Source: Agromyces sp. 3263
Lineage (GTDB): Bacteria; Actinomycetota; Actinomycetes; Actinomycetales; Microbacteriaceae
DNA: 64,000 nucleotides
NCBI RefSeq assembly: GCF_031456545.1
Contig: NZ_JAVDUV010000001.1
Location: 1,488,001 to 1,552,000, forward strand
Reading direction: 5' to 3'
Shown here: piece by piece, positions 25,429 to 35,429 of the stretch
Layout: every line of letters starts with the position of its first letter
Position numbering within the stretch: the stretch's first letter is position 1
Notes under the pieces: generated by a model
The model's database searches: none
What the model was told of the DNA's origin: nothing
What the model saw: only the letters and a program-made list of their open reading frames with translations
Made by a program: the position numbers and the translations under genes

Positions 25429-26775
25429 ATGACCACTGCGCTCTTCCGTCGCGCCGTCGACCGCGACATCCTCCGGCTCGCCGTGCCGGCGCTCGGCGCG
25501 CTCATCGCCGAGCCGCTGTTCCTGCTCGCCGACACGGCCATGGTCGGGCACCTCGGCGCCGTGCCGCTCGCCGGGCTCGGGCTCGCGAGCGCGGTGCTGC
25601 AGACGATCATCGGCCTCATGGTGTTCCTCGCCTACGCGACGACGCCGGCGGTGGCGCGACGGCTCGGGGCGGGCGACGAGCGGGCGGCCGTGGCATCCGG
25701 GATCGACGGGCTGTGGCTCGCCCTCGGGCTCGGCGTCCTGCTGGCCGCGGCCGGATGGCTGGCGACGCCGTGGCTCGTCGGCGTGTTCGGGGCGTCGGCG
25801 GCGGTGACGGCCGAGGCCTCCGTCTACCTGTCGATCTCGATGGCCGGGCTTCCGGCGATGCTCGTCGTGTTCGCTGCGACCGGCCTGCTGCGCGGGCTGC
25901 AGGACACGCGCACGCCCCTCTGGGTGGCCGGCATCGGCTTCACGGTGAACATCGGCCTCAACGCACTGTTCATCTACGGGCTGGGCCTCGGCATCGCCGG
26001 TTCCGCGATCGGCACCGTGATCGCGCAGTGGGGCATGGTCGTCGTCTACCTGGTGGTCATCGCGCGGCACGCGCGGCGGGTCGGCGCCGGCCCGTGGCCG
26101 CACCACGCGGGCGTGCTGAGCGGCGCGGCCGTGAGCGGCTGGCTGTTCCTGCGCACGGCGAGCCTGCGCGTCGCGCTGCTGCTCGCGACGTGGGCGGCGA
26201 CGTCGCTCGGGTCCGACGAGTTGGCGGCCTACCAGGTGGCCATCACGATCTACTTCACGCTCGGGTTCGCGCTCGACGCGCTCGCGATCGCGGCGCAGGC
26301 GCTCATCGGCAAGGGGCTGGGCTCGGGCGACGTGGCGCACGTCCGGGCCGTGCTGCGGCGATGCGTGGAGTGGGGCATCGGATCGGGCGTGGTGCTCGGC
26401 GCGCTCGTGATCTCCACCGCCTGGGTGCTGCCCGCACTGTTCACGTCGTCGCCCGAGGTCGCCGCGTTGCTGCCGCCGTCACTCGTCGTGCTCGGCCTGT
26501 CGGCGCCCCTCGGCGGACTCGTGTTCGTGCTCGACGGCGTGCTCATCGGCGCCGGTGACGCCCGCTACCTCGCCTGGACCGGCCTCGTGAACCTCGCCGT
26601 GTTCGTGCCGCTGGCGCTCGGCACGGTCTGGTGGGCGGATGCCGCGGGGCTGCCCGGCGCCGCAGCGCTGGCGTGGCTCACCGGCTCGTTCGCGATCGGC
26701 TACCTCGCCGCCCGCGCGGTGACGCTGTCGCTGCGGGCGCGCGGCGCGCGCTGGATGGTGACGGGCGCTCCGTGA
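25429..26775 (+). CDS. MATE-family efflux transporter, DinF-like
   Basis: 448-residue membrane protein with about 12 hydrophobic segments arranged as two related halves. Typical MATE sequence includes LAVPALGALIAEPLFLLADTAMVGHLG at the N-terminus, GLLRGLQDTRTPLWVAG at the end of the first half, and DGVLIGAGDARYL in the second. It should export cationic or amphipathic compounds using an ion gradient. Residues suit the DinF branch found throughout actinobacteria. ATG 25429 is the start; TAGGCT nine bases upstream may be its -10. It is convergent with the unknown gene at 26791, 15 bases away. Confidence 0.92.
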   Translation: MTTALFRRAVDRDILRLAVPALGALIAEPLFLLADTAMVGHLGAVPLAGLGLASAVLQTIIGLMVFLAYATTPAVARRLGAGDERAAVASGIDGLWLALGLGVLLAAAGWLATPWLVGVFGASAAVTAEASVYLSISMAGLPAMLVVFAATGLLRGLQDTRTPLWVAGIGFTVNIGLNALFIYGLGLGIAGSAIGTVIAQWGMVVVYLVVIARHARRVGAGPWPHHAGVLSGAAVSGWLFLRTASLRVALLLATWAATSLGSDELAAYQVAITIYFTLGFALDALAIAAQALIGKGLGSGDVAHVRAVLRRCVEWGIGSGVVLGALVISTAWVLPALFTSSPEVAALLPPSLVVLGLSAPLGGLVFVLDGVLIGAGDARYLAWTGLVNLAVFVPLALGTVWWADAAGLPGAAALAWLTGSFAIGYLAARAVTLSLRARGARWMVTGAP

Positions 26776-26790
26776 CGCGGACGGGCCGGT

Positions 26791-27696
26791 TCAGGCCGAC
26801 GGCGGCTCCCCCACTGGTGCGATCTCGACGATCGCCCCGTCGCCCGTCCAGCGGACCCGGATGAACTCATCTCCGCCGGGCGGCGTGTCACCGGTCGGGG
26901 CGCGGGTCACCGCGGCGAGCCCGCTCGTGCTGACGCCGCCCTCCGCGACACAGCCCGACGCCAGTCGCCCGTCGACGGGGAGGAGCAGCAGGCAGACGTC
27001 GCCCGTGGTGGTCCGGGCGAGGTACACGGCTCCGCGGAACGGCTCGACGGGCAGGCGACGGAAGCTCTCCGCGATGAACCAGGTCGAGACCGGCTGCGTC
27101 GGGAAATCGGTGGGGTCCTGCACCCGATCGAACTCCTGCTGGAGCGCGGCCCCGAGCGAGCGGTCCTCGTACGGGACAACGTCTTCGACCGAGCCCCGCA
27201 CGCCGTCGCCGGTCGGGTCGTGGTCGGTGCCGGGGCTCCCGCCGGCGAGCTGCAGCACGCCCAGCGCCAGGACGACTCCGGCCGCCGCCGCCGCGACGGC
27301 GACGGTCGTGGTGCGGAGGCGGGGCGATCGGCCCCCGCGCGCCGCCTCGACACCGCCGGCCGGCCGTTCCGCCGGGCGCGGGTCGGGCGTGTCCGGAGCG
27401 GAGGCCTCGGCGATCGCCCGGTCGATCTCGAGACGCTGCCGGTCGAGCTCCCCGATCAGGCGTGCGAGCTCCTCCCCCGCGTCCGAGCCGTCGGCGGTGC
27501 GGGTCGAGTACACCACGAGCTCGAGCTCCCGCACCCGCGCGCTCGGCGACGGCTCGCCGCTCGGCAGTGGACGGTCGGGATCCGCGCGCCACGCGAGCGC
27601 GTCGGCCGGATCCCACCCGCCGCGGTACACCGCGCCGAAGCGCTCGAGGAACGCGCCGCGCTGATCGTCGCGCCGTCCGGGTTCCCCGTGCTCCAT
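26791..27696 (-). CDS. Single-pass membrane protein of unknown function
   Basis: 301 residues from ATG 27696, which has GGAG five bases upstream. I do not recognise a family. The N-terminal cytoplasmic part (about 1-125) is charged, with a short helical region LARLIGELDRQRLEIDRAIAEA. One transmembrane segment follows (TTTVAVAAAAAGVVLALGVL). The outer part has a small beta-rich domain with two cysteines (GDVCLLLLPVDGRLASGC) that could form a disulphide. It is 20 bases downstream of a LacI gene on the same strand and may be cotranscribed with it. The open frame continues upstream through the LacI gene in another frame and is spurious there. Confidence 0.75.
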   Translation of the reverse strand: MEHGEPGRRDDQRGAFLERFGAVYRGGWDPADALAWRADPDRPLPSGEPSPSARVRELELVVYSTRTADGSDAGEELARLIGELDRQRLEIDRAIAEASAPDTPDPRPAERPAGGVEAARGGRSPRLRTTTVAVAAAAAGVVLALGVLQLAGGSPGTDHDPTGDGVRGSVEDVVPYEDRSLGAALQQEFDRVQDPTDFPTQPVSTWFIAESFRRLPVEPFRGAVYLARTTTGDVCLLLLPVDGRLASGCVAEGGVSTSGLAAVTRAPTGDTPPGGDEFIRVRWTGDGAIVEIAPVGEPPSA

Positions 27697-27716
27697 GGCG
27701 ACTCCGCTCTGTCGGC

Positions 27717-28787
27717 TCAGGTGCGCGGATCGCGTGGCGGCGCCGTCGTGTCGCCCACGTGCAGCGAGCTCGTGAAGCACACCGACTCGGGCGGCTCGCC
27801 GGCGAGCAGCCGCACCACGGCCTCGCCCGCGGCGCGGCCCTTCGCCACCGACGGCTGCACGAGCGTGGTGAGGTCGTGCTGCAGCCCGTCGACCCGGATC
27901 CCGTCGAACCCCAGCACGCTGAGCTGGGCGGGCACCGCGATGCCGAGCTCCTCCGCCGCCTGGATCACGCCGGCGGCGAGCAGGTCGCTCTGCGCGATGA
28001 TCGCCGTCGGCCGCGTCGCCGGGTCGGCGAGCAGCGCCCGCCCGGCCTCGAGGCCCTCCTCGATCGAGCTCGCGGCCGCCGACCGTCCGGTCACGTGCGG
28101 GAACACCTCGCGGGCCCCGAGCAGCCGCTCGCTCGCGGTCTCGGCGGTGCTGCCGCGTTCGAGCTCGGGCGTCAGCGGGCCGCGCGTGCGGGCGGCGTCG
28201 AACGGGAGCGTGACGAGCGCGACATCCGTGTGCCCGAGGCTCTTGAGGTACTCGGCTCCCCGGCGGGTCGCCTCGCGGTTGTCGATGGAGATCTTCGGCA
28301 CGTCGTCGCCGGCATCGCCCTCGATCGCGACGGCCGGGATGCCGCGACGCCGCAGCGCCTCGACCGAGTGCCCGAGCCGCGGGCTGCAGCCGACCAGCAC
28401 GACCGCGTCGACGGGGGCGCTCTCGATGCCGACGGCGTGACCGCCGGCCTCGCCGGTGTCGGTGAGCAGCAGCAGGCCGGCTCCGAGCGGCGCGATGCCC
28501 TCGGTGATGCCGTCGAGCATCTGGATCTTCACCGGGTCGAGGAAGGCCGCGCGCACGCGCTCCTCGAGCACGACCCCGACGATGCCCGACCGCCCCCGGC
28601 GCAGGGAGCGGGCGCGCGGGTCGGGTCCGGCGTAGCCGAGGGCGGATGCCGCGGCGAGCACGCGCTCCTTCGTGGCGTCCGACACGGGACCGGAACCGCT
28701 GAAGGCGAGCGACGCCGTGGACGCCGACACTCCGGCCTTGGCCGCGACGTCGGCGAGCGTCGGGCGTGGTGGGGCATCCGCGTGCAT
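27717..28787 (-). CDS. LacI-family transcriptional regulator (first of three)
   Basis: 356 residues: N-terminal helix-turn-helix LADVAAKAGVSASTASLAFSG with the hinge GYAGPDPRARSLRRG, then a periplasmic-binding-protein-like effector domain ending in LSVLGFDGIRVD and LTTLVQPS. The second helix reads SASTASLAF instead of the usual TVSRV, so its operator specificity may differ. The gene has no Shine-Dalgarno; TAGAAT lies exactly six bases before the ATG. A perfect palindrome CGAATCGATTCG lies just upstream (28803-28814), and the same palindrome follows the promoter of the MFS gene at 36960. Autoregulation and control of that transporter are therefore likely. Confidence 0.92.
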   Translation of the reverse strand: MHADAPPRPTLADVAAKAGVSASTASLAFSGSGPVSDATKERVLAAASALGYAGPDPRARSLRRGRSGIVGVVLEERVRAAFLDPVKIQMLDGITEGIAPLGAGLLLLTDTGEAGGHAVGIESAPVDAVVLVGCSPRLGHSVEALRRRGIPAVAIEGDAGDDVPKISIDNREATRRGAEYLKSLGHTDVALVTLPFDAARTRGPLTPELERGSTAETASERLLGAREVFPHVTGRSAAASSIEEGLEAGRALLADPATRPTAIIAQSDLLAAGVIQAAEELGIAVPAQLSVLGFDGIRVDGLQHDLTTLVQPSVAKGRAAGEAVVRLLAGEPPESVCFTSSLHVGDTTAPPRDPRT

Positions 28788-28793
28788 GGGCTG

Positions 28794-28799
28794 ATTCTA
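28794..28799 (-). promoter_or_regulatory. Candidate -10 (TAGAAT) for leaderless LacI gene
   Basis: TAGAAT on the reverse strand, six bases, then ATG 28787. It sits in the 48-base gap after kbl, so the regulator has its own promoter in addition to possible read-through. Confidence 0.55.
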
Positions 28800-28802
28800 A
28801 GC

Positions 28803-28814
28803 CGAATCGATTCG
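28803..28814. promoter_or_regulatory. LacI-type operator, perfect 12-bp palindrome (copy 1)
   Basis: CGAATCGATTCG with the central CG typical of LacI-family operators. It abuts the -10 of the LacI gene on the upstream side, where bound repressor would block RNA polymerase. An identical 12-mer is at 36911-36922. Confidence 0.7.
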
Positions 28815-28835
28815 AGCGGGCCCGACCGGAGAACG

Positions 28836-30031
<1,196 letters not shown>

Positions 30032-30032
<1 letters not shown>

Positions 30033-31075
30033 CAGAGTTCCGTCCAATCGAGGATGACCTTGCCGACGCCGCCGGATGCCGCCGCGTCGAACGCGGCACG
30101 CCACTCGCGTGCCGGGTAGCGGTCGCTGATGATCGACGCGACCCGGGAGCGCAGCTCGCCGCTGGTCTGCAGCATCGCGCTCATGGAGTTCCAGGTCTCG
30201 AACATCTCGCGGCCGTAGATGCCCTTGAGGGTGAGCATGTGCGTCACGACCTTGCCCCAGTCGATGGCGTACGGCTCGGACGGCAGGCCGAGCAGGGCGA
30301 TGCGCCCGCCGTGGTTCATGTTCTCGATCATCTCGGGCAGCGCCTTCGCCGATCCCGACATCTCGAAGCCCACGTCGAAGCCCTCGCGCATGCCGAGGCG
30401 CTGCTGCACGTCGCGGACGCGCTCGCGCGACACGTCGACCGCGGCATCCGCCCCCATCTGCATGGCGAGCTGGAGGCGCGCGGGCGAGACATCCGACGCG
30501 ACGATGTAGCGGGCGCCCACGTGGCGGGCGACGGCGATCGACATGAGCCCGATCGGGCCGCAGCCGGTGACGAGCACGTCCTCGCCGACGACCGAGAACG
30601 CGAGCGCGGTGTGCACGGCGTTGCCGAACGGGTCGAAGATGGCGCCGACCTCGGGCTCGACCGAGGCGTGGTGCACCCACACGTTCTCGCCGGGGATGAC
30701 GATGTACTCCGCGAACGCGCCGTCGCGGTGCAGGCCCACGCCCTTGGTGCGGATGCACATCTGGCGGCGTCCGGCCCGGCAGTTGCGGCACATGCCGCAG
30801 ACGATGTGGCCCTCCCCCGACACGTGGTCGCCGACGGCGACGTCGTGCACGAGCTCACCGACCTCGACGACCTCGCCGTAGAACTCGTGGCCCGGGATGA
30901 GCGGCGCCTGGATCTCGGCGGCGGCCCAGTCGTCCCACCGCTCGATGTGGAGGTCGGTGCCGCAGATGCCGGTGCGCAGGACCCGGATCTTCACGTCGGC
31001 GGGGCCCGTCTCGGGCTCCGGCCGGTCGACGTACTCCAGGCCGGCGCCGGGGGCAGGTTTGTAGAGGGCCTTCAT
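30032..31075 (-). CDS. tdh: L-threonine 3-dehydrogenase
   Basis: 347-residue zinc-dependent medium-chain dehydrogenase oxidising threonine to 2-amino-3-ketobutyrate with NAD. Catalytic zinc ligands appear in [15 protein letters not shown] and [13 protein letters not shown]. Structural zinc cysteines appear in [15 protein letters not shown]. The Tdh-specific stretch [14 protein letters not shown] and the Rossmann motif [13 protein letters not shown] are also present. ATG 31075 has GAGG seven bases upstream. It follows the sugar operon's oxidoreductase after about 90 bases on the same strand and is translationally coupled to kbl. Confidence 0.96.
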
Positions 31076-31164
31076 CGATAACCTCGTTGTTCTCTGGGTC
31101 GCGAGCCGGGGGTGTTCGGCTCTGGGTCGGGCACCGGTTCGTGTCCGGTGGCGCCGATCGCCAG

Positions 31165-32430
31165 TCAGTTCATGGTAGCCACGGATGCCGGGGCCACCGT
31201 CACCGTGACCGGCGCCCGCCCTGCGGCATCCGCCGACCCGTCGGCCGGCTCGACCTGGCCCCGCTCGAAGTAGGCGACGAGGTCCGCGTCGAGCGCGGGG
31301 ACGCGGAGGCTCCCGCCGCCGCTGCGAAGCGACTCGGTGGCCCGGATGCCGACCGCGACCGCCTCGCGGGCGGCGACGGGTGAGGTCTCGGTGCGCCCGC
31401 CCTCGCGCACGAAGCGCAGGAACTCGGTGACGAGCAGCGCGTCGGCCCCGTCGTGGCCGGCCTCCTCGCCGGCGGCGGGCACGATGAACGTCTCGTCGGC
31501 CGGGGCCGCGCCGTGGTGGCGGCGGTTCCAGAGCCGCACCTCGGAGCCGGCGGTGTCGCCGAGGTTCTCGATGCGCCCCTCCGTGCCGATGACGGTGTAG
31601 TTGCGCCAGTAGTCGGGCGTGAAGTGGCACTGCTGGTACGAGGCGAGCACGCCGTTGCCGAGTCGCAGGTTCACCATCGAGAGGTCCTCGACGTCGATGA
31701 TCGGGTTGAGCCCGGTCTGCGCGGTCGGCGGCCAGTTGTCGAGGCTGAACCAGTCGCGCATGCGCTCGCCCGAACGGTCGCGGCGGTCGTCGATGCCGCC
31801 GTAGACGGTGAGCGAACCCATCGCCTGCACCTCGGTCGAGTAGGCGCCGGCGAGCCAGTGGATGACGTCGAGGTCGTGCGCGCCCTTCTGCAGCAGCAGC
31901 CCGGTGGTCTTCGACCGCTCGGCGTGCCAGTCCTTGAAGTAGTAGTCGCCGCCGTTGCCCACGAAGTGGCGGCACCAGACCGCCTTCACCTCGCCGATCC
32001 GCCCCTCGAGGATGAGGCGCCGCATGAGCACGACCACGGGCATGTGCCGCATGTTGTGCCCGACGTAGAGCCGGGTGCCAGTGCGGCGGGCGGTCTCGAG
32101 GATCGCGTCGGCGTCCTCGACCGTCACGGCGAGCGGCTTCTCGCAGAACACCGGCACGCCGGCCTCGAGCGCCGCGATCGCGACGGCGGCGTGCTGGTGG
32201 TCGGGGGTCAGCACCATGACGGCATCGAGGCCCATGCCGAGCAGCTCGTCGAGCGATGCGGTGACGGATGCCTCCGGCAGGGCCGCCCGGGCCTCCTCGC
32301 GCGAGCGCTCGGCGAGGTCGCACACCGCGACGACGCGGGCGCCCTGTCCGGGTCGGTGCGCCTCGCGCCAGAGCGAGGCGCGCGCGCCGAAGCCGACGAT
32401 GCCGATGTTCAGGTCCACAGGGTGGTGCAC
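31165..32430 (-). CDS. Gfo/Idh/MocA family oxidoreductase of the second sugar operon
   Basis: 421-residue NAD(P)-dependent dehydrogenase. The Rossmann start is [16 protein letters not shown] (a variant GxGxRA typical of one Gfo/Idh/MocA branch), followed by [15 protein letters not shown] with the catalytic lysine and [17 protein letters not shown] in the substrate domain. GTG 32430 is chosen because AAGGAG lies nine bases upstream; the open frame above it runs into the LacI gene and is not used. It is downstream of and probably cotranscribed with the MalEFG-type transporter and LacI gene, so it likely oxidises the imported sugar. Substrate unknown. Confidence 0.88.
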   Translation of the reverse strand: MHHPVDLNIGIVGFGARASLWREAHRPGQGARVVAVCDLAERSREEARAALPEASVTASLDELLGMGLDAVMVLTPDHQHAAVAIAALEAGVPVFCEKPLAVTVEDADAILETARRTGTRLYVGHNMRHMPVVVLMRRLILEGRIGEVKAVWCRHFVGNGGDYYFKDWHAERSKTTGLLLQKGAHDLDVIHWLAGAYSTEVQAMGSLTVYGGIDDRRDRSGERMRDWFSLDNWPPTAQTGLNPIIDVEDLSMVNLRLGNGVLASYQQCHFTPDYWRNYTVIGTEGRIENLGDTAGSEVRLWNRRHHGAAPADETFIVPAAGEEAGHDGADALLVTEFLRFVREGGRTETSPVAAREAVAVGIRATESLRSGGGSLRVPALDADLVAYFERGQVEPADGSADAAGRAPVTVTVAPASVATMN

Positions 32431-32452
32431 GAGTTGGTACTCCTTCAGGGGG

Positions 32453-33532
32453 TTACAGGTTTCGGGGCGCGCGCGGCGGCGCGTCGAGATCGGTGGAGCC
32501 GCCCGGGAACAGCGACCACGGGAAGTCGTGCAGCCGCGGCTCGGCCGCCTCGGGCTCCAGCGCGCGGGCCACGATGATCTCGGCCTGGCGCTCGTAGAAG
32601 TCGGTCGGACCGACGGTCGTGAGGGTGGGGGCCACGAGCTGGGCGTCGGGGGTGTTGCCCACGCCGACCACGGCGACGTCGTGGGGCACGCGGAGCCCCA
32701 GCATGTGCGCGGCGTTGATCGCGGCGATCGCGGCGAAGTCGGTCGTGGCGTAGATCGCGGTCGGGCGGTGCTCCTGCGAGAGGAGCGCAACCGCGGCGGC
32801 GAACGCGCTCGCCTGCGTCTCGCCGTACGTCGCCGTGAACGCCGGGTCGACGGGAAGCCCGTGCGCGTGGAGGCGCTCCACGTAGGGCGAGTACCGGGAG
32901 CGTCCGGTGGCGCGGAACGCGCCCTCGGCCACGAGGCATCCGATCGCCGTGTGCCGTTCGAGCAGGTGGTCCATCGCCAGCTCGCACCCCGGCAGGGCGT
33001 CGGAGCGGATCACGTCGTAGCCGTCGGGCTCGAGCGTCTCCGAGAACACGACGAGCCGCTGGCCGCGCTCGACGAGCGCCTGCAGCTTCTGCCGACCGTC
33101 GTCGGTGGCGACCGCCCCGTCGAGGTAGGCGACGTCGCTCTCGACCCGGTCGAGCGCGGCGTACCAGTCGCCGTCGGCGAGGATCAGCGTGGTCAGGCCG
33201 TGCCGGTTCGCCTCCTCGTTCACCGCCGCGGCGACCGCGAGCGACCACGGGTCGCTCAGCATGTGCAGCGAGAGCTGCACGGTGTCGCTGCGGCCGGTGC
33301 GGATCGTGCGGGCCGCGCGGTTCGGCCGGTAGTTGAGCTGGCGGGCCGCGGCGAGCACGCGCTCGGCGGTCGGCTCGGCCACGCCCGACTCACCGCCGTT
33401 GCGGCCCGAGAACACGTACGACACCGTCGCCGTGGACACGCCGGCGAGCTCGGCGACCATGCGCAGCGTCGGGCGCCGCCTGGGCGCCGTGTGCCGTTCC
33501 TCGTGCTCGTTCGCCTGCGTCACCCGCGTCAT
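32453..33532 (-). CDS. LacI-family transcriptional regulator (second of three)
   Basis: 359 residues, with helix-turn-helix LRMVAELAGVSTATVSYVFSG and hinge LNYRPNRAARTIRTG, then the effector-binding domain. The N-terminal arm of about 20 residues is longer than usual. It is embedded in the sugar operon, overlapping the permease stop by four bases (ATGA). Its probable target is the dyad AAACGATT-GTT-AATCGTTT downstream of the operon promoter at 36768-36786. This is inference from position and from the CG-containing half sites. Confidence 0.92.
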   Translation of the reverse strand: MTRVTQANEHEERHTAPRRRPTLRMVAELAGVSTATVSYVFSGRNGGESGVAEPTAERVLAAARQLNYRPNRAARTIRTGRSDTVQLSLHMLSDPWSLAVAAAVNEEANRHGLTTLILADGDWYAALDRVESDVAYLDGAVATDDGRQKLQALVERGQRLVVFSETLEPDGYDVIRSDALPGCELAMDHLLERHTAIGCLVAEGAFRATGRSRYSPYVERLHAHGLPVDPAFTATYGETQASAFAAAVALLSQEHRPTAIYATTDFAAIAAINAAHMLGLRVPHDVAVVGVGNTPDAQLVAPTLTTVGPTDFYERQAEIIVARALEPEAAEPRLHDFPWSLFPGGSTDLDAPPRAPRNL

Positions 33533-34437
33533 CCCTTCGTCCCGGAGAACGCGATGCCCTGGATGAACTGCTTCTGCAGGACCATGAACGTGATCAGCAT
33601 CGGCAACGTCGCGAGCAGCGCGCCGGCCATGAGCACAGGGTAATCAGTGCCGTGCAGCCCGACGAGCTGCGACAGGCCCACCGACAGCGGCATCTTCTCG
33701 GGGTCGGTCGTGACCACGAGCGGCCAGAGCAGGTCGTTCCACGACCACAGCACCGTGAACACCGTGAGCGCGATGATGCCGGGCTTGGCGAGCGGCACCA
33801 TGATGCGCCAGAAGGTCTGCCACGGGTTGGCGCCGTCGATGCGCGCGGCCTCCTCGAGCTCGGCCGGCATCGACATGAAGAACTGCCGCATGAGGAAGGT
33901 GCCGAACGCGCTGAAGATGCCGGGCACGATGAGCGCCTGCAGGGTGTTCAGCCAGCCGAGCGACTGGATGATCTCGTACTGCGGCAGCAGGTACAGCTGC
34001 GAGGGCACCATGAGCACCGAGAGGAACACGACGAACACGACGTTGCGACCCCGGAACGGGATGCGAGCGAACGCGTAACCCGCCATCGTGCAGAGGACCA
34101 CCTGGCCGACCGTGCGGCCGATCGTGAGCACCACCGAGTTCAGGAACATCTGCCCGAACGGCATCGACTCGAAGACCTCGGCGAAGTTCGTGAACACCCA
34201 CGGGTCGGGGATGACCACGGGCGGCACCTGCACCGAGTCCTGGAACGTCTTGAACGCCGTGAGCGTCTGCCACACGAACGGGAACACCATGACGACGGCG
34301 CCGGCCGAGAGCAGCACGTGCACGATCCAGTGGCCGCGGTTGCGGCGGCCGGTGCGGGCAGCGGATGCTGCGCGCTGGCGCGCGCCCGCGGCATCCGCGC
34401 CCGTCATCGCCCGGGTGTCCAGGGAGAGGTCACTCAT
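33529..34437 (-). CDS. Carbohydrate ABC transporter permease, MalG type
   Basis: 302-residue inner-membrane subunit with six hydrophobic segments. The cytoplasmic EAA loop reads EEAARIDGANPWQTFWRIMVPLAKPG, which docks the ATPase. No ATPase gene lies in this operon, so a shared MsiK-like ATPase encoded elsewhere is likely, as in many actinobacterial MalEFG systems. It overlaps the MalF-type gene by eight bases and the LacI gene by four. Confidence 0.93.
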   Translation of the reverse strand: MSDLSLDTRAMTGADAAGARQRAASAARTGRRNRGHWIVHVLLSAGAVVMVFPFVWQTLTAFKTFQDSVQVPPVVIPDPWVFTNFAEVFESMPFGQMFLNSVVLTIGRTVGQVVLCTMAGYAFARIPFRGRNVVFVVFLSVLMVPSQLYLLPQYEIIQSLGWLNTLQALIVPGIFSAFGTFLMRQFFMSMPAELEEAARIDGANPWQTFWRIMVPLAKPGIIALTVFTVLWSWNDLLWPLVVTTDPEKMPLSVGLSQLVGLHGTDYPVLMAGALLATLPMLITFMVLQKQFIQGIAFSGTKG

Positions 34438-35425
34438 AGTGCACCCACTTCTTCTGCAGCCTGAACTGCACGACGGTCAGCACGAGGATGATCAGCAGCA
34501 GCAGGAACGCGATCGCGGCCGCGTAGCCGCGCTGGTTGTCGAGGAAGCCGGCCTCGTAGAAGAGGTAGACGATCGTGCGGGTGTTCGGCATCGCCGGGTT
34601 GTTGCGGCCGAGCATCATGTAGACGAGGTCGAAGACCTGCAGGGCGCCGATCACGCCGATGACGCTGACGAAGAAGATGCTCGGCGACAGCATCGGGATG
34701 GTGATCGAGAAGAACTTGCGGATCGGGCCCGCGCCGTCGAGGTCGGCCGCCTCCATGAGCGTGTCGGGGATGCCCTGCAGGCCCGCGAGGAAGATCACGA
34801 TGCTCGTGCCGAGTCCCGCCCAGATCCCGACGACCGCGATGGAGATGAGCGCGGTGCTCGGGTCGGTGAGCCAGCTGCGGCCCTCGATGCCGACGACGCC
34901 GAGCACCTCGTTGAGCACGCCGTAGTCCCCGTTGTAGATCATGCGCCACACGAGCGCGATCGCGGCCGGCATGGTCACGACCGGGATGAAGTAGAGGGTG
35001 CGGTAGACGCCGCGCCCACGGAGCCCGGTGGTGTTGAGCAGCGCGGCGATGGCCACGGCGATCGGGATGCCGACGAGGGTGATGAGGGTGTACACGGCGG
35101 TGTTGCGGAGCGCTCCGAGGAGCTCGGGGTCCTGCAGCAGCGAGACGTAGTTGTCGAAGCCGACGAAGGTGGTGCCGCCGAAGGGGCCCGACTCGGTGAA
35201 CGAGAGGATGAGCGTGCGCACCGTGGGCCAGAGGTAGAACGCCAGGAGCCCGACGGCCGTGGGCCCGATGAAGAGGAGAGCCCACCAGCCCGACTGGCGC
35301 GGGCCGCGGCCGGTACGACCCGCCCGGTCCCCCCGTCGGCCGGGGCGAGGGGCGGCGTCTCCCGGCCGCCCCCCGTCCAGCTCGGCGATCGGCGCGGCGG
35401 TGCGCTGCGCGATCAGGTCGGTCAT
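34430..35425 (-). CDS. Sugar ABC transporter permease, MalF type
   Basis: 331-residue membrane protein whose first 45 residues form a charged, Arg/Gly-rich cytoplasmic tail before the first membrane segment (WWALLFIGPTAVGLLAFYLW). The EAA loop is MEAADLDGAGPIRKFFSITIPMLSP. It pairs with the MalG-type subunit. It lies four bases after the binding-protein gene. Confidence 0.93.
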   Translation of the reverse strand: MTDLIAQRTAAPIAELDGGRPGDAAPRPGRRGDRAGRTGRGPRQSGWWALLFIGPTAVGLLAFYLWPTVRTLILSFTESGPFGGTTFVGFDNYVSLLQDPELLGALRNTAVYTLITLVGIPIAVAIAALLNTTGLRGRGVYRTLYFIPVVTMPAAIALVWRMIYNGDYGVLNEVLGVVGIEGRSWLTDPSTALISIAVVGIWAGLGTSIVIFLAGLQGIPDTLMEAADLDGAGPIRKFFSITIPMLSPSIFFVSVIGVIGALQVFDLVYMMLGRNNPAMPNTRTIVYLFYEAGFLDNQRGYAAAIAFLLLLIILVLTVVQFRLQKKWVHYE

Positions 35426-35429
35426 GGCG